Assembly: GCA_947561715.1 (NCBI GenBank)
Contig: OX387198.1
Coordinates: forward strand, 7,440,001-7,504,000
DNA from: Ascidia mentula
Lineage: Eukaryota > Chordata > Ascidiacea > Phlebobranchia > Ascidiidae
DNA: 64,000 bases
Direction of reading: 5' to 3'
The notes under the pieces are model-generated. The model saw only the letters and a list, made by a program, of their open reading frames with translations. It did no database searches and was not told the origin of the DNA. Below, one piece after another: positions 46,264 through 58,541 of this stretch (position 1 is the stretch's first letter; each line of letters starts with the position of its first letter). The position numbers and the translations under genes are program-made.

Positions 46264-49075
46264 ATGGGTTCCCAAAGGAAAGCTGTGCGACTTTTGTTGG
46301 GGTTTTGCCTTTTGGTGATCGGCGCCCAAGCGGGCAACGGTAAGATTTTAGTAAATTGTGAGATGATGTTTGTTGGTTGTGTAATTAGCGTTCTGGTGCT
46401 GGCGTTTTGTTTTTATACATACCAGTTACTTACACCTGTTTTACCCAAAGTCATTGCAACATTTATCACGCAGAAATCAAGCTGATCAAAGACAGTGACA
46501 GTTTTGAGTCGCCAACGAAGCCGAACAGGGATATAACTTCCACCCACTTAATTAAGGCCAAAAGAGGCAGAAGGATTTCCGTACAATTCGACGAACTTGA
46601 TCTTGACTCTGCAGATGGTGACATGGTTACAGTAAGTTGTTCTTACTAATAACCATACATAACACAAGACACAATACTTTAAACTTTAGTATGAGGAATA
46701 ACTGGAAATCCACAAAAAAGGTAACACTTTGATATTATCTTTCAACTTTACGCTGCCGCGACCGCATCACAGATAACAAGCTGCACGTCGACTTTCTAGT
46801 AAATGTGTTTTCAATGTTTTAAGGAAGGGCAACCCGCATTGCAAACGTAAAAAGGCAAAACAACTAAATTATTTTCACTCTATAAATCCTATTGGTAAGA
46901 TATCGCTTGTGTGTAGGTGAAGGACGGGCGTTCTAGCACTCTCTATCACGTCTACACAAGGAATAGTAATGATAGAAGAATTCACCTGGTTGTTGAAGAC
47001 GCGTCAGGACGTGGGTAAGAACTGGTTCGGGATTTGCATTAAATACAATTAATGCCAACGAAGTGCATTCTGCTCAGCGGGGGGAGTGCAGACCGTGTGG
47101 TGGAAGAGCCGCTGGTGTTCCACGCTCAAACCAAGCGAGTGTTCGTCACCTACTACACAGAAAATTCGAGAAACAAAGCAGGATTTCGAGCCAGATATGA
47201 AAGTATGTCATTGGCGCCTTGAAATAAGATGACATAAAGAGTTTTGCGACTCATGCATCGAGCGTAATTGAATCACGCTTTGTCGTTTTCACATTTTTTA
47301 CTTTTTAGACGCTTTGCTTCGAATTTTCAAGATAAATTACGGAATTATGTGTTGAAACATGAATATATATTTGGAGAAATACGTAAATAATGGGATATGT
47401 CGCAATTTTATTGATAATGACAAGGTTACTGAAAGAGAAAATTATTAGAAAACCCTTCAAGAACATTCACAACGCTATTTCGCACCATATTAGCCAAATT
47501 TCCTATTAATTCTGGTACTGAAAGCTGGTGTCGGAAGATTTCTTTAACTACTAATGTTTTTCAGCCTACCCAGACAACCTATGCTCAGTGTCTGACCTAA
47601 GCGTCAGAGACCCGAATCCCTCTTGCGACGGTTATGAAATCGCTCCAGTGGCCACTAGATGCTCCCACAGAATACAATGTAAAGAAAACTATGAACAATA
47701 CGGGTACGTTGATGGCGCCTGACAACATCGGTTAAGCGCCCGACCTATTTACCAAAAACTGATCGGGATTGTTACTCAGGGCAACCTGGGTTCGAATTCC
47801 TGTGAGGTTAAATAAAACGGGTATTAGTTTCGCGGGGTAGACTATCTCATACGAAGCATTTGTCCAAGGGTTTCGAATGCCGCTTGGATATTTTTACAGA
47901 AACAAAATAATAAGAACATGAAGCTGAAAGCTTGTGACAGCAAATGGGATTCTTACATTAATTTACTACATCACAACTTTACACCGGAAAATAATTCCTG
48001 TTGCTGAATTGCAGGAATGCATTATGTGTTGCTGGAAGTTGGAGGGACAATACGACTTGTCTGCCTAAGGAAACTCTCGTTGAACAATGCACAATCGATG
48101 AAACAGGGCTGGTAAGGATGTTATCTTGCGTTGGAAATAATCTTTACGAGAATGGACGCAAATGGATAATACATTAAACATTGCACAAACGTCTATTAAA
48201 TGTGAACTGTTATTAGGGTTATTGGTAATTACCAAAAATAAACACGCCGCCCATTCGTATCAAAACTTTTTTCAGAAACCTCACCTGATTTTAAAGCAAA
48301 TTATTACTTGACCTTCGTTTGAGGCGAACGTAAATAGTTTGAATATTTGTTTTGGTTATAGTCACACTGACTTTTTAATAAACCTCTAGAACGGCGTCAT
48401 ATCCTGAAAAAATCCGTGTTTGATGAAAAACTAAGTACGTTGAGATAAGATAACTGAGCACGCAAGTCCAAAGGAAGCAAATTTCTTAGAAATAAGCACC
48501 GTCACCCTTATTATTTTGAATGTATTTCTAAAAACAGAACACAGACTGCCCGTTCAAGATTGAGGAACTGGTGGTGTTTTACGCAAAAACAGACGACAGT
48601 GGTATGATCGGCATGGATGTTGAACAAGGGCTGGGCAGGTCTTGGCAAGGCGGCTTTCGATCAACCTGTACCGACGAAGTTTGTCACAAAATTGGCGACA
48701 CCTACATAATTAGCTGCAATCGTCTTGGTGAGTCTCCCTGCTTAGGAAATGATTATAAACGTGTGAGCGTGAAGCAGCTTGTGCATTGTCGCAATGTATT
48801 TATTTGTATACATCCTATAGGATTTTAGCGTATCCTACAATCAGGTTAAGGAATACATTTCCGTGTGTCACATGTAACAAATGATAATTACCGCAAAAAA
48901 ACCCGAAACACGATTGCGTGCACGTTGTTTGAACAAAACTTACCACTACAGAAATATGGTTGTTAGCATATTGTGGTAATCACGTTGCTACTTTACAGGT
49001 AATTATCAGAAACGTCGAATGTGCAGGGTCTGTCAATATTATATATGCTCAAATCCTTGGGTCGCCACGGGCTGA
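46264..49075 (+). CDS. Secreted CUB and Sushi-like domain protein, array copy 4
   Basis: Exons: 46264-46339, 46426-46631, 46917-47014, 47078-47202, 47565-47703, 48015-48111, 48538-48727, 48999-49075; 335 residues, frame intact. Intron 1 is 86 bp rather than 144 bp because a block holding a TTCTTTTGCAG decoy acceptor is absent; copy 5 shares this. That comparison fixes the true exon 2 acceptor at ATACCAG. Changes relative to copy 1 include Phe3 to Ser, Gly to Ser in the DSD stretch, Asn to Ser in exon 3, Val to Leu in exon 4, Ser to Asn opening exon 6, and a tail reading DEVCHK ... SCNRL then GNYQKRR. Lys328 is Ser. Confidence 0.85.
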
Positions 49076-49167
49076 TCTCCTTTCAGAAACAAATTTCATC
49101 AAATCGCATTGGATTTTGGACAACTGTTTAATTTGTTTTCTTGAATGTAAATTGCAATAAATAAACC

Positions 49168-50294
49168 GGGATGCGGAGGGGAAACTTGCCCACCTGCGGG
49201 CGAGAAAAGACGTGTCTCACGTTTAGGTGGGAGTTTAAACTTATTTGCCCGGGGCGCGGTGTGTTGTTTTTTATCCCTGAACTTTACACACAGTCGCCAC
49301 ACTAGTTCCTGCTTCGAGCGGTTTTATTGTCGAGCGACATTTGTATCATTTCTCTGTATTCGGAAAAGGTGTACACGAATATCTGCTTTCCCTTTCGTTT
49401 CGGGTGCAAAACACAACATGGAAGTGCAGGAAAAAATAAACATGTTTTCCTTCGACAAAGGGCATCTTTATAGGAGCTGAACCTTAACTGCCTTAGGCCG
49501 ATAACTGCGTTGGACCCACGTACCTGGTAATAAGCTTTAGGGTTAAAATCTTCTCAAAGGACAAAGGTTGGCTAAGCTGGCGTTGTTTGGTGAAGAGGGG
49601 AAAGTTTTATAAAGCATCGTGCATGGAATGATTTATTTCCCGAAAGCTGATGCCGGGTTCATCTCGTTGTTGTACAAATAGTATCGAGTCATTCCAGTAA
49701 ACAGGATAGGATCGCATTTCGGCAACCACGCTTAATCTATCTTAACCGCGTTTCGTTTTCCACTTCAACTGGACGCAGCGCGCAACCCCGCTGTATTTCC
49801 ACAAAAATCAATACGCGATGACTGGCTGTTATTGGAAGGAAAGGTTTACGGCTGTGGGACCCATTCAAGGCAACATGTGTGCCCGTTTCTGTACCACGTT
49901 TGCACGGCAACGTAGCAAAACGAAACTGCCACTCAGTGGTCTTGCGCCATCGTCCAAAGGCTGAGTCACGACCACGCGGTGAAGTCAAACAAAGAAATGT
50001 GACGAGGGCGGGTAGATTTGTGTCGCCATGACGACAAACAAGAAGCAAGACCGCTTTTCACAACTTTCGTTTCCGATGCTTACGGGATTTTTGGTTGCTG
50101 CATTATTTGGTGCCCTTGGCAACAGCAGAAGGGGAACGAAACCTGTTGTTCGTAACGAAAACAAGAAATGAGATCCATATTCCTACCGGTGTCCTCGTAG
50201 CTGGCGTGGAGAGTATGCAATACTGCCCAAACTTTTAATTGATTTTGAGTGAATGTGAACGTAACTTTTTAAAAACTTTTTCTATGACTTGTAA
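49168..50294 (+). other. 5' part of array unit 5 before transposon insertion
   Basis: Matches the first 1.1 kb of the other units, with the start variant (TTTTTTATCCCTGAAC) also seen in unit 3. It is separated from the rest of unit 5 by the element at 50295-52036; sequence then resumes at GGTTTAGCAAACTC with a 4-bp duplication. Confidence 0.85.
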
Positions 50295-52036
50295 CTCTTT
50301 CCACTCCGGACCATTTTCGCTGAACTGGCTCTAGAATCCGGGATTTTTGAGCAAAAATGACAATTTTCAAACACTTCCCATTTCGTGAATATATAAATTA
50401 AAGCGGTTACCAGTATCGCAAAAGAAAGGGTAAACCCCCGTGCTGTATCTAGCCAAGTTTCAGCTTGCTGCGAACGGTAGTTCGATAATTTTATGGCTTT
50501 CACCGATAGGACCTTTTTCAACTTTTTCCAAACTAGTGAAAATTGCTTGTTTTGGGGTATGGTTGCAAATGAAATACTCACGGCCCAATTGTAAGGTGTA
50601 ATAGTTAGATTTTTGGTGTGTAACACACCAAAGTAATGTGGGGTCAGGGAAAAATTACAATTCTTGTCCAGTGATAGTTGTTTTTATGTAACAGCCCATC
50701 GAATTTTCACATTTGTTCTGAAATATGGTGAAAAATCCAAAAAATATTTTTCTGAACTTTGTACATATCTAACTTACTTGTGAGGATTTTTTTGTACACA
50801 GGCTTTGTAGTGCTGTAGTATGCATTATGCAAACATCTATTTACAAAAATAAGTCAAAATCTGTTCAAAAATTTCTCAAATTTTCAAAAATGTCTTGTTA
50901 TACTGTTCGCATGTGTTCTTTTCTCCATCTATACATTCGAAATACTCACAAGCTGGTTTTTTCTTCAAAATAGTTCAAATTTTTACCAAATGGAGTACTA
51001 CAAGTGTGAATTTATGGAAAATTTTGACTTCACTGATAGCATGTGTAGTTTTTCCACAAAGACCCTTGCAAATCATGCATTTTTTAGTATTTTTCAAAAA
51101 ACAACCATGAAGAAATGAAAGAAGAGAAACAGAGTAAAAAAAGACTATACACAATATTCAACCATGTTGTGAAACTTTACATGCAATTGTTTACACATAA
51201 TGTCACACTGAATGTTTGATAACTGTATAAATTGCTTTTGAACTGCTCTGGCTGTTGTCTGAAGTTGCTCGACTGACCTTGTCGAAACCTTTCTTTGAAT
51301 GGAGAAATTGGATTGCATTTTCAACTGTGTTGTGGTTATGAAGGTTTCTTTGTGATATCCATGTATATTGTAATGCAAAAAAAGGTATTTGGGTCTGATA
51401 CTACAACTGGGACCAATTCATGTAACAACATTTTCTTGTCGTTTGATCTCAGAAATGCCCCCCACTTGCCATACTTTACCTCCAAATGAATTTTGGACCT
51501 GTTTTGCCAAAACTGCTTTTACACAGTACAAGGTTTTTCTTGATTCATGTACAAGCTGATTAATTACAGGACAATAATATCTAGCCGACTCATTCCTTTT
51601 CTACCACAAGAACCATTATCTTGCATTTGCTTCGCAGGCTTTATGACGTCACAGTGGACATTCAACACGCTCGTAATTTTTATGCCGAGGGTTCAAGCGA
51701 TCTCTGTACTTACAGTACCGATCCTATTTTCACTATTACAGCGCGTTGCTGGTCGTATTGCAACCAAAATATGTGAAAACAGTGCAAAACAACACCCAAA
51801 ATTTGCAAAAAAAATAGCGTTATATATGTTGACCAAAATTCATCAAAACATTATTGTAGACTTTTGTTGACGCAAGGAACTGTTTTTCCATCCTAGTACA
51901 TTCAAATGAATGTATTTTTGCGCTGCCAAGGCTTACGATTGCGACGCAATGACGATTTCATTTACCGTCTATATATAGACGCTTGGATTCTACGGCATGC
52001 GCGAAATCGTCTATAAGACGCTCGGGGTGGAAAGAG
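50295..52036. mobile_element. 1.74-kb DNA transposon with inverted ends, inserted in array unit 5
   Basis: Absent from the other four units at the same place, so both ends are exact. The left end is CTCTTTCCACTCCG and the right end CGGGGTGGAAAGAG, inverted repeats of 14 bp with one mismatch. The target GTAA (single in the other units) is duplicated at 50291-50294 and 52037-52040. A perfect 16-bp palindrome CGTCTATATATAGACG (51966-51981) and CGTCTATAAGACG (52010-52022) lie near the right end. Frames inside (for example 51547-51870) show no transposase motif I recognise, so it is probably non-autonomous. The 4-bp target recalls piggyBac-type elements, but their target is TTAA, so the family is left open. 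Confidence 0.85.
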
Positions 52037-53324
52037 GTAAGGTTTAGCAAACTCGCACTTTGCGGTAAGCTGCTACAAAAAAATGATATTTAGTTCTATT
52101 GCACCCGAAAGGAAAATATCGTTTTGTAACGAAATACGACTAAATGCACCAGGAATGTAACACCAAAGATTCAACTTTACACAATCGCCCTCTAGCCACA
52201 GATCAATGACCATCGATTTCAGGATTGCATTATAGTCAACGCCGCAAACGGGTTTAGCAGAACGTTGCACGCATTATACAGGCCATAATATCAAACACAG
52301 GACATTTAGGTGAAATTATCGAATGCTTTTTGCCACAATGCAATTTACTGATTAACAAATACATTCGACAGATATCATGTTTTTTGGGATCACACCAGAA
52401 TTTTAATCCATCGGGTTCAGGTTTCTCGATCAGGTTTTCTGCTTGGTATATGCTGGGTTAAGATTTTCGCACTGGACCAACATGGCTCTATGCTGACGTC
52501 TACCGGCCGTATTGCAATTGCGTCAGTTACGTTTGAGCATAATTTTAGTGTTTCTGCGCGTTACGTTTGTACGAAATCAAATTAAGAAGATACTTTATTT
52601 TTTAAGCATTAGAAATTATTCCGAACAAGAACGTAACCGTGCTATCACAAGCACACGTATTTATGTTTCCATTAGTATGAACATAGCTTTGAAGACACAA
52701 ATGTTAAAATATTTAGGACGGAAGTAACGTTTTGTTAAACGCGTTCATCGTCAAATGAGATTTATTTGCAGTTTGGATCGTTCTTAAAGATGACGTTCAA
52801 CGCAAAGCCTTCACCAAAACGCCAAAACGGTTGGCCAAAACGGGACAAATTCTAGGAACTCGTGAAAATGTCAAAAGCAAAAGGTTCTTCAAGCCAACTT
52901 CTTTTTACAGCGTTTGAAGTGTCAATCCTACCGAGCGTATGCAAGGTCGCAAACCGCTCTGGCGAGAATTCCAGTAAGAAAGATTTGTCTATCGAAAGAC
53001 CATTGGCACGATCTAGGCACGCTGGAGCTGAAATGAGGGGCAATACAGCCAACTTGAATAGTTGGAAATACCAGGACAGGAAGCACCTGCAAGCAACTGA
53101 ACGACTTTCAGGCGCACTCCGAGGTTCATAACAACTTGAATGGTTCTGCAAAGACTACACAGCGCCAGCTTGCAAGAACATTAATATTCAGTTGTTTCGT
53201 TGCGGGTGTTTCCACTTGTTAAAGGGTCACCGTTGAGCTAGTTAGTTTTTCGTGTCTGAGTTTAGATTTTATTGGTTTTTATTTTGCAGTTCACCGACAA
53301 ATAAATCAATATTTTGTCACTGTT

Positions 53325-56126
53325 ATGGGTTTCCAAAGGAAAGCTGTGCGACTTTTGTTGGGGTTTTGCCTTTTGGTGATCGGCGCCCAAGCGGGCAACG
53401 GTAAGATTTTAGTAAATTGTGAGATGATGTTTGTTGGTTGTGTAATTAGCGTTCTGGTGCTGGCGTTTTGTTTTTATACATACCAGTTACTTACACCTGT
53501 TTTACCCAAAGTCATTGCAACATTTATCACGCAGAAATCAAGCTGATCAAAGACAGTGACAGTTTTGAGTCGCCAACGAAGCCGAACAGGGATATAACTT
53601 CCACCCACTTAATTAAGGCCAAAAGAGGCAGAAGGATTTCCGTACAATTCGACGAACTTGATCTTGACTCTGCAGATGGTGACATGGTTACAGTAAGTTG
53701 TTCATACTAATAACCATACATAACACAAGACACAATACTTTAAACTTTAGTATGAGGAATAACTGGAAATCCACAAAAAAGGTAACACTTTGATATTATC
53801 TTTCAACTTTACGCTGCCGCGACCGCATCACAGATAACAAGCTGCACGTCGACTTTCTAGTAAATGTGTTTTCAATGTTTTAAGGAAGGGCAACCCGCAT
53901 TGCAAACGTAAAAAGGCAAAACAACTAAATTATTTTCACTCTATAAATCCTATTGGTAAGATATCGCTTGTGTGTAGGTGAAGGACGGGCGTTCTAGCAC
54001 TCTCTATCACGTCTACACAAGGAATAGTAATGATAGAAGAATTCACCTGGTTGTTGAAGACGCGTCAGGACGTGGGTAAGAACTGGTTCGGGATTTGCAT
54101 TAAATACAATTAATGCCAACGAAGTGCATTCTGCTCAGCGGGGGGAGTGCAGACCGTGTGGTGGAAGAGCCGCTGGTGTTCCACGCTCAAACCAAGCGAG
54201 TGTTCGTCACCTACTACACAGAAAATTCGAGAAACAAAGCAGGATTTCGAGCCAGATATGAAAGTATGTCATTGGCGCCTTGAAATAAGATGACATAAAG
54301 AGTTTTGCGACTCATGCATCGAGCGTAATTGAATCACGCTTTGTCGTTTTCACATTTTTTACTTTTTAGACGCTTTGCTTCGAATTTTCAAGATAAATTA
54401 CGGAATTATGTGTTGAAACATGAATATATATTTGGAGAAATACGTAAATAATGGGATATGTCGCAATTTTATTGATAATGACAAGGTTACTGAAAGAGAA
54501 AATTATTAGAAAACCCTGCAAGAACATTCACAACGCTATTTCGCACCATATTAGCCAAATTTCCTATTAATTCTGGTACTGAAAGCTGGTGTCGGAAGAT
54601 TTCTTTAACTACTAATGTTTTTCAGCCTACCCAGACAACCTATGCTCAGTGTCTGACCTAAGCGTCAGAGACCCGAATCCCTCTTGCGACGGTTATGAAA
54701 TCGCTCCAGTGGCCACTAGATGCTCCCACAGAATACAATGTAAAGAAAACTATGAACAATACGGGTATGTTGATGGCGCCTGACAACATCGGTTAAGCGC
54801 CCGACCTATTTACCAAAAACTGATCGGGATTGTTACTCAGGGCAACCTGGGTTCGAATTCCTGTGAGGTTAAATAAAACGGGTATTAGTTTCGCGGGGTA
54901 GACTATCTCATACGAAGCATTTGTCCAAGGGTTTCGAATGCCGCTTGGATATTTTTACAGAAACAAAATAATAAGAACATGAAGCTGAAAGCTTGTGACA
55001 GCAAATGTGATTCTTACATCAATTTACTACATCACAACTTTACACCGGAAAATAATTCCTGTTGCTGAATTGCAGGAATGCATTATGTGTTGCTGGAAGT
55101 TGGACGGACAATACGACTTGTCTGCCTAAGGAAACTCTCGTTGACCAATGCACAATCGATGAAACAGGGCTGGTAAGGATGTTATCTTGCGTTGGAAATA
55201 ATCTTTACGAGAATGGACGCAAATGGATAATACATTAAACATTGCACAAACGTCTATTAAATGTGAACTGTTATTAGGGTTATTGGTAATTACCAAAAAT
55301 AAACACGCCGCCCATTCGTATCAAAACTTTTTTCAGAAACCTCACCTGATTTTAAAGCAAATTATTACTTGACCTTCGTTTGAGGCGAACGGAAATAGTT
55401 TGAATATTTGTTTTGGTTATAGTCACACTGACTTTTTAATAAACCTCTAGAACGGCGTCATATCCTAAAAAAATCCGTGTTTGATGAAAAACTAAGTACG
55501 TTGAGATAAGATAACTGAGCACGCAAGTCCAAAGGAAGCAAATTTCTTAGAAATAAGCACCGTCACCCTTATTATATTGAATGTATTTCTAAAAACAGAA
55601 CACAGACTGCCCGTTCAAGATTGAGGAACTGGTGGTGTTTTACGCAAAAACAGACGACAGTGGTATGATTGGCATGGATGTTGAACAAGGGCTGGGCAGG
55701 TCTTGGCAAAGCGGCTTTCGATCAACTTGTACCGACAAGATTTGTCATAAAATTGGCCGCAACTTCATTTTTAGCTGCTACAGTATTCGTGAGTCTCCCT
55801 GCTTAGAAAATGATTATAAACGTGTGAGCGTGAAGCAGCTTGTGCATTGTCACAATATATTTATTTGTATACGATTTTAGCGTATCCTAAAATCAGGTTA
55901 AGGAATACATTTCCGTATGTCAATTGTAACAAATGATAATTACCGCAAAAAACCCGAAACACGATTGCGTGCACGTTGTTTGAACAAAACTTACCACTAC
56001 AGAAATATGGTTGTAAGCATATTGTGGTAATCACGTTGCTACTTTGCAGGTTATTATCAGAAACGTCGAATGTGCAGGATCTGTCAATATTATATATGCT
56101 CAAATCCTTGGGTCGCCATGGGCTGA
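53325..56126 (+). CDS. Secreted CUB and Sushi-like domain protein, array copy 5
   Basis: Exons: 53325-53400, 53487-53692, 53978-54075, 54139-54263, 54626-54764, 55076-55172, 55599-55788, 56050-56126; 335 residues, frame intact despite the transposon 1.3 kb upstream. Exons 1-6 are almost identical to copy 4 (Arg to Thr in exon 6 is new). The end of exon 7 differs sharply: DKICHKIGRNFIFSCYSI in place of DEVCHKIGDTYIISCNRL, followed by RYYQKRR and a terminal Met-Gly. The transposon separates this gene from the distal part of the upstream segment present in other units, so its expression could differ. Confidence 0.85.
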
Positions 56127-56218
56127 TCTCCTTTCAGAAACGAATTTCATCAGATCGCATTGGATTCTGTACAAATGTTTAATTTGTTTTCTTGAATGTA
56201 AATTGCAATAAATAAACC

Positions 56219-57575
56219 AACCAACATCGTGAAAAATCGCATTCGGATCAGAGATGCAGACAGTGTACACAGTTTCGACTCACAAGGACTTATCGACACA
56301 ATATTCATAATTCATTATGATACCTGGTGGTCAAAGCCTATTTTCAGTTTACAATAAAGTTTCTTGAGCATCAAAACAGTACAATTCGCTTTTTGAAAAG
56401 TGGATGTTAGGAAAAAATTATGTGAGGGTCACATGTGGCGCATAGTAGTACGCAACCTTTTTATATAAAATTGTAGCGTAAAGGTTAAATGACAAGGGAA
56501 AAAATGTCAGATGTCATTTCAGCTGACTTAACGTTAACTAGTGGATGAAGTTTTCACGGGGGTGTTTGTAAAGCGGATACTCCCAGTCAAAACAGCTTGT
56601 ATGAAATACGATGACATCCCAACAACTTATAGTACCCGTGATATAAGTACGTATGTGGACGATCAGTGTGTTGAATGGAGAGTGAGAGCCTTCCTGGCAT
56701 TGCGCATCGACGAAACAAGACTAAAATGATAATGATTTCGCATTTGCAGTTGCTTTTGATGAAGCTAAGGGATTTCCGATGTTAAATCCATCCGTCATTA
56801 TAGAACAGACATCGGCTGGTGTTATGACTCAAGCATAAAGCATGGTCGTCAAACTCTTTGAGTGCCTTAATACCTTTGACTTTTATGTACCTTTGGCAAA
56901 GCTCAGGTAGATATAATCGACATTTATACTAAGTTATGTTGCATGTACTTTTGCCTCCGCCATGTTTTAGGCAAACCAACATTTCCAAAAGAAACGTGGC
57001 GCAAGTTCTTTACTTAGGGTAACAAATTAGGCACCAGGAAGATTTCGTAGCAATCGTCTTTGATTGGAAGAGAAAGATAATGATTCTGTTTAAACTCTAC
57101 TGGCCAAAAGTGAAAAATTATGGGGCCCTTAATATCTTGTACAAGGCAAAAGTTGTGCATGTCTCGCCTCAAATGTTCCCTATATGCTTTCCTATCGGTA
57201 ATGTTTGTTCATAATTTGCAACGCCTTGGTGTGGTTGCTTGTTTTCTGATCACATGTCATATCTCTCTTTGCCTACCCGAAGCTTGTGACTCCGGCCTGT
57301 AAGCTAAATATTCGAAATCATGTTTCCGGACCAGAAACAACAGCATGTTTTCAAAACCGTGGCCCTGTACTTTAATGGTGTTACGCTGTGATCATGCGAT
57401 GCCACACGCTTCATACACGCACCACCAAAACAGGTTGCACATTTAATGCAGCCACCACTAATTGTCATTGGGCGTAACATTATCCGACTAATACTTCGTC
57501 TTTGAAAGCCTATGCGTTATATGCCTGCACGCCATGCAAGAAAAGTTCCAGGGACTCTGGTGCTATTGATAGAAT
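56219..57575. other. Right flank of array, no gene seen
   Basis: Single-copy sequence begins after AATAAATAAACC. The segment GCAGACAGTGTACACAGTTT near 56253-56272 resembles the ends of the foldback at 3163-3247. Frames are short and unrecognised. Confidence 0.5.
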
Positions 57576-58421
57576 ATGTTTACGATACAGCACAAGACAG
57601 CGGTAGTGCGGTCACTGATGGATAGAGCCGAGGCTCTGGTTTCCAGAGAAGAAGACCGTGAAAAAGAAGTGAAGTTCATCAAGAATGCATTGCGGAAGAA
57701 TTTGTGTCCGTCATGGATGTTAAGAAGAAAGCCCACAGTCAAGTCACAAGGAACAGCGCCAACTACCGGTACGATCGTTTTGCCAAATGTACCTGTTTTA
57801 ACAGACACGCTAAGGCGTATGATGTTGGACTATGGTATTGCGGTCTACACAAAGCCACACAGAACACTGGGCAGGATGTTGTCTCATCCTATCGAGAAGA
57901 GTACGGTCCAACCCAAAGGCGTTGTATATTACATTCCATGCAAGGACTGCGGTGGAGCGTACATCGGTTAAACCGGGAGAGCGTTGCAGACGCGGTTACA
58001 ATAGCATCGCCGCGACGTTGCAGCGAAGAACAGCCAGAGGACAGCGCACTGGCAAAACAGGTTGCCACACTCGGCCACCGAGTTTACTTTGACGAGGTCC
58101 GAGTCCTAGAGAGGGAGGACGATCATACAAAACATCTGTTCCTGGAGACGCTCCACATTCACAAAAACGACCATTGTGTAAACGATAAGGAGCAATGTGT
58201 GTATTTTCCAGCTGTTTACAACAACTTGTTGTAAGTGTTACGCCCCGCTACACACCTGGTTCACGTGACGATGCAAGCGGTGCCAATGTTATCTATTCCT
58301 TTTTCCTTGTGTTTGTCTTGCGTTTTTCCTGCGCGTGATGCTTCACTGTTGACATAACGCTGAAGAAGCCTCGCCGGATGGCAGACGAAACGTTGGTTTT
58401 GAATAAAACTTTAGAAACTTA
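57576..58421 (+). mobile_element. Broken Penelope-like retroelement fragment (3' part, GIY-YIG region)
   Basis: Frames here carry the hallmarks of the region after the reverse transcriptase in Penelope-like elements: a VVRSLMDRAEALVS stretch, KPHRTLGRML, then YYIPCKDCGGAYIG, the Cys-linked start of a GIY-YIG endonuclease. A C-terminal part (LFLETLHIHKN) follows in another frame. The reverse transcriptase is absent, so the copy is 5'-truncated, and the coding region is interrupted more than once. The 3' end holds CTGAAGA (58360-58366) and GAAAC (58387-58391), the hammerhead-like tail typical of the group, then an A-rich end. Confidence 0.8.
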
Positions 58422-58541
58422 AATGCCAGAAGAACAATTCTTATCAATTAGTATGCCTGGCAGCAAAAATAGCAGTATGAATATGTTTACATATACGTGG
58501 ACGCATAACTCCTATTCACAATTTTTATTTGGCTTCGGCAG

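Larger units (their letters stand above)
27812..56218 (+). repeat. Five-copy tandem array of a 5.3-kb gene-bearing unit
   Basis: Direct repeats begin at GGGATG(T/C)GGAGGGGAAAC: units 27812-33137, 33138-38502, 38503-43827, 43828-49167 and 49168-56218, the last lengthened by a 1.74 kb insertion. Copies are nearly identical by eye. Each junction falls a few bases after an AATAAATA(T/A)A polyadenylation signal, so a unit is about 2.4 kb of upstream DNA plus one complete CUB-Sushi gene. Diagnostic differences make units 1 and 3 alike and units 2 and 4 alike over much of their length, giving a dimeric period of about 10690 bp. Unit 5 is most like 4 in its second half. Assembly of two haplotypes end to end is an alternative that must be kept in mind. 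Confidence 0.95.

Noticed and set aside
51547-51870. Hydrophobic 107-codon frame inside the transposon
   Set aside because: No transposase signature. The frame is the product of AT-rich sequence.
57832-58092. Third overlapping frame in the Penelope fragment
   Set aside because: Shadow of the two frames that carry recognisable Penelope motifs.
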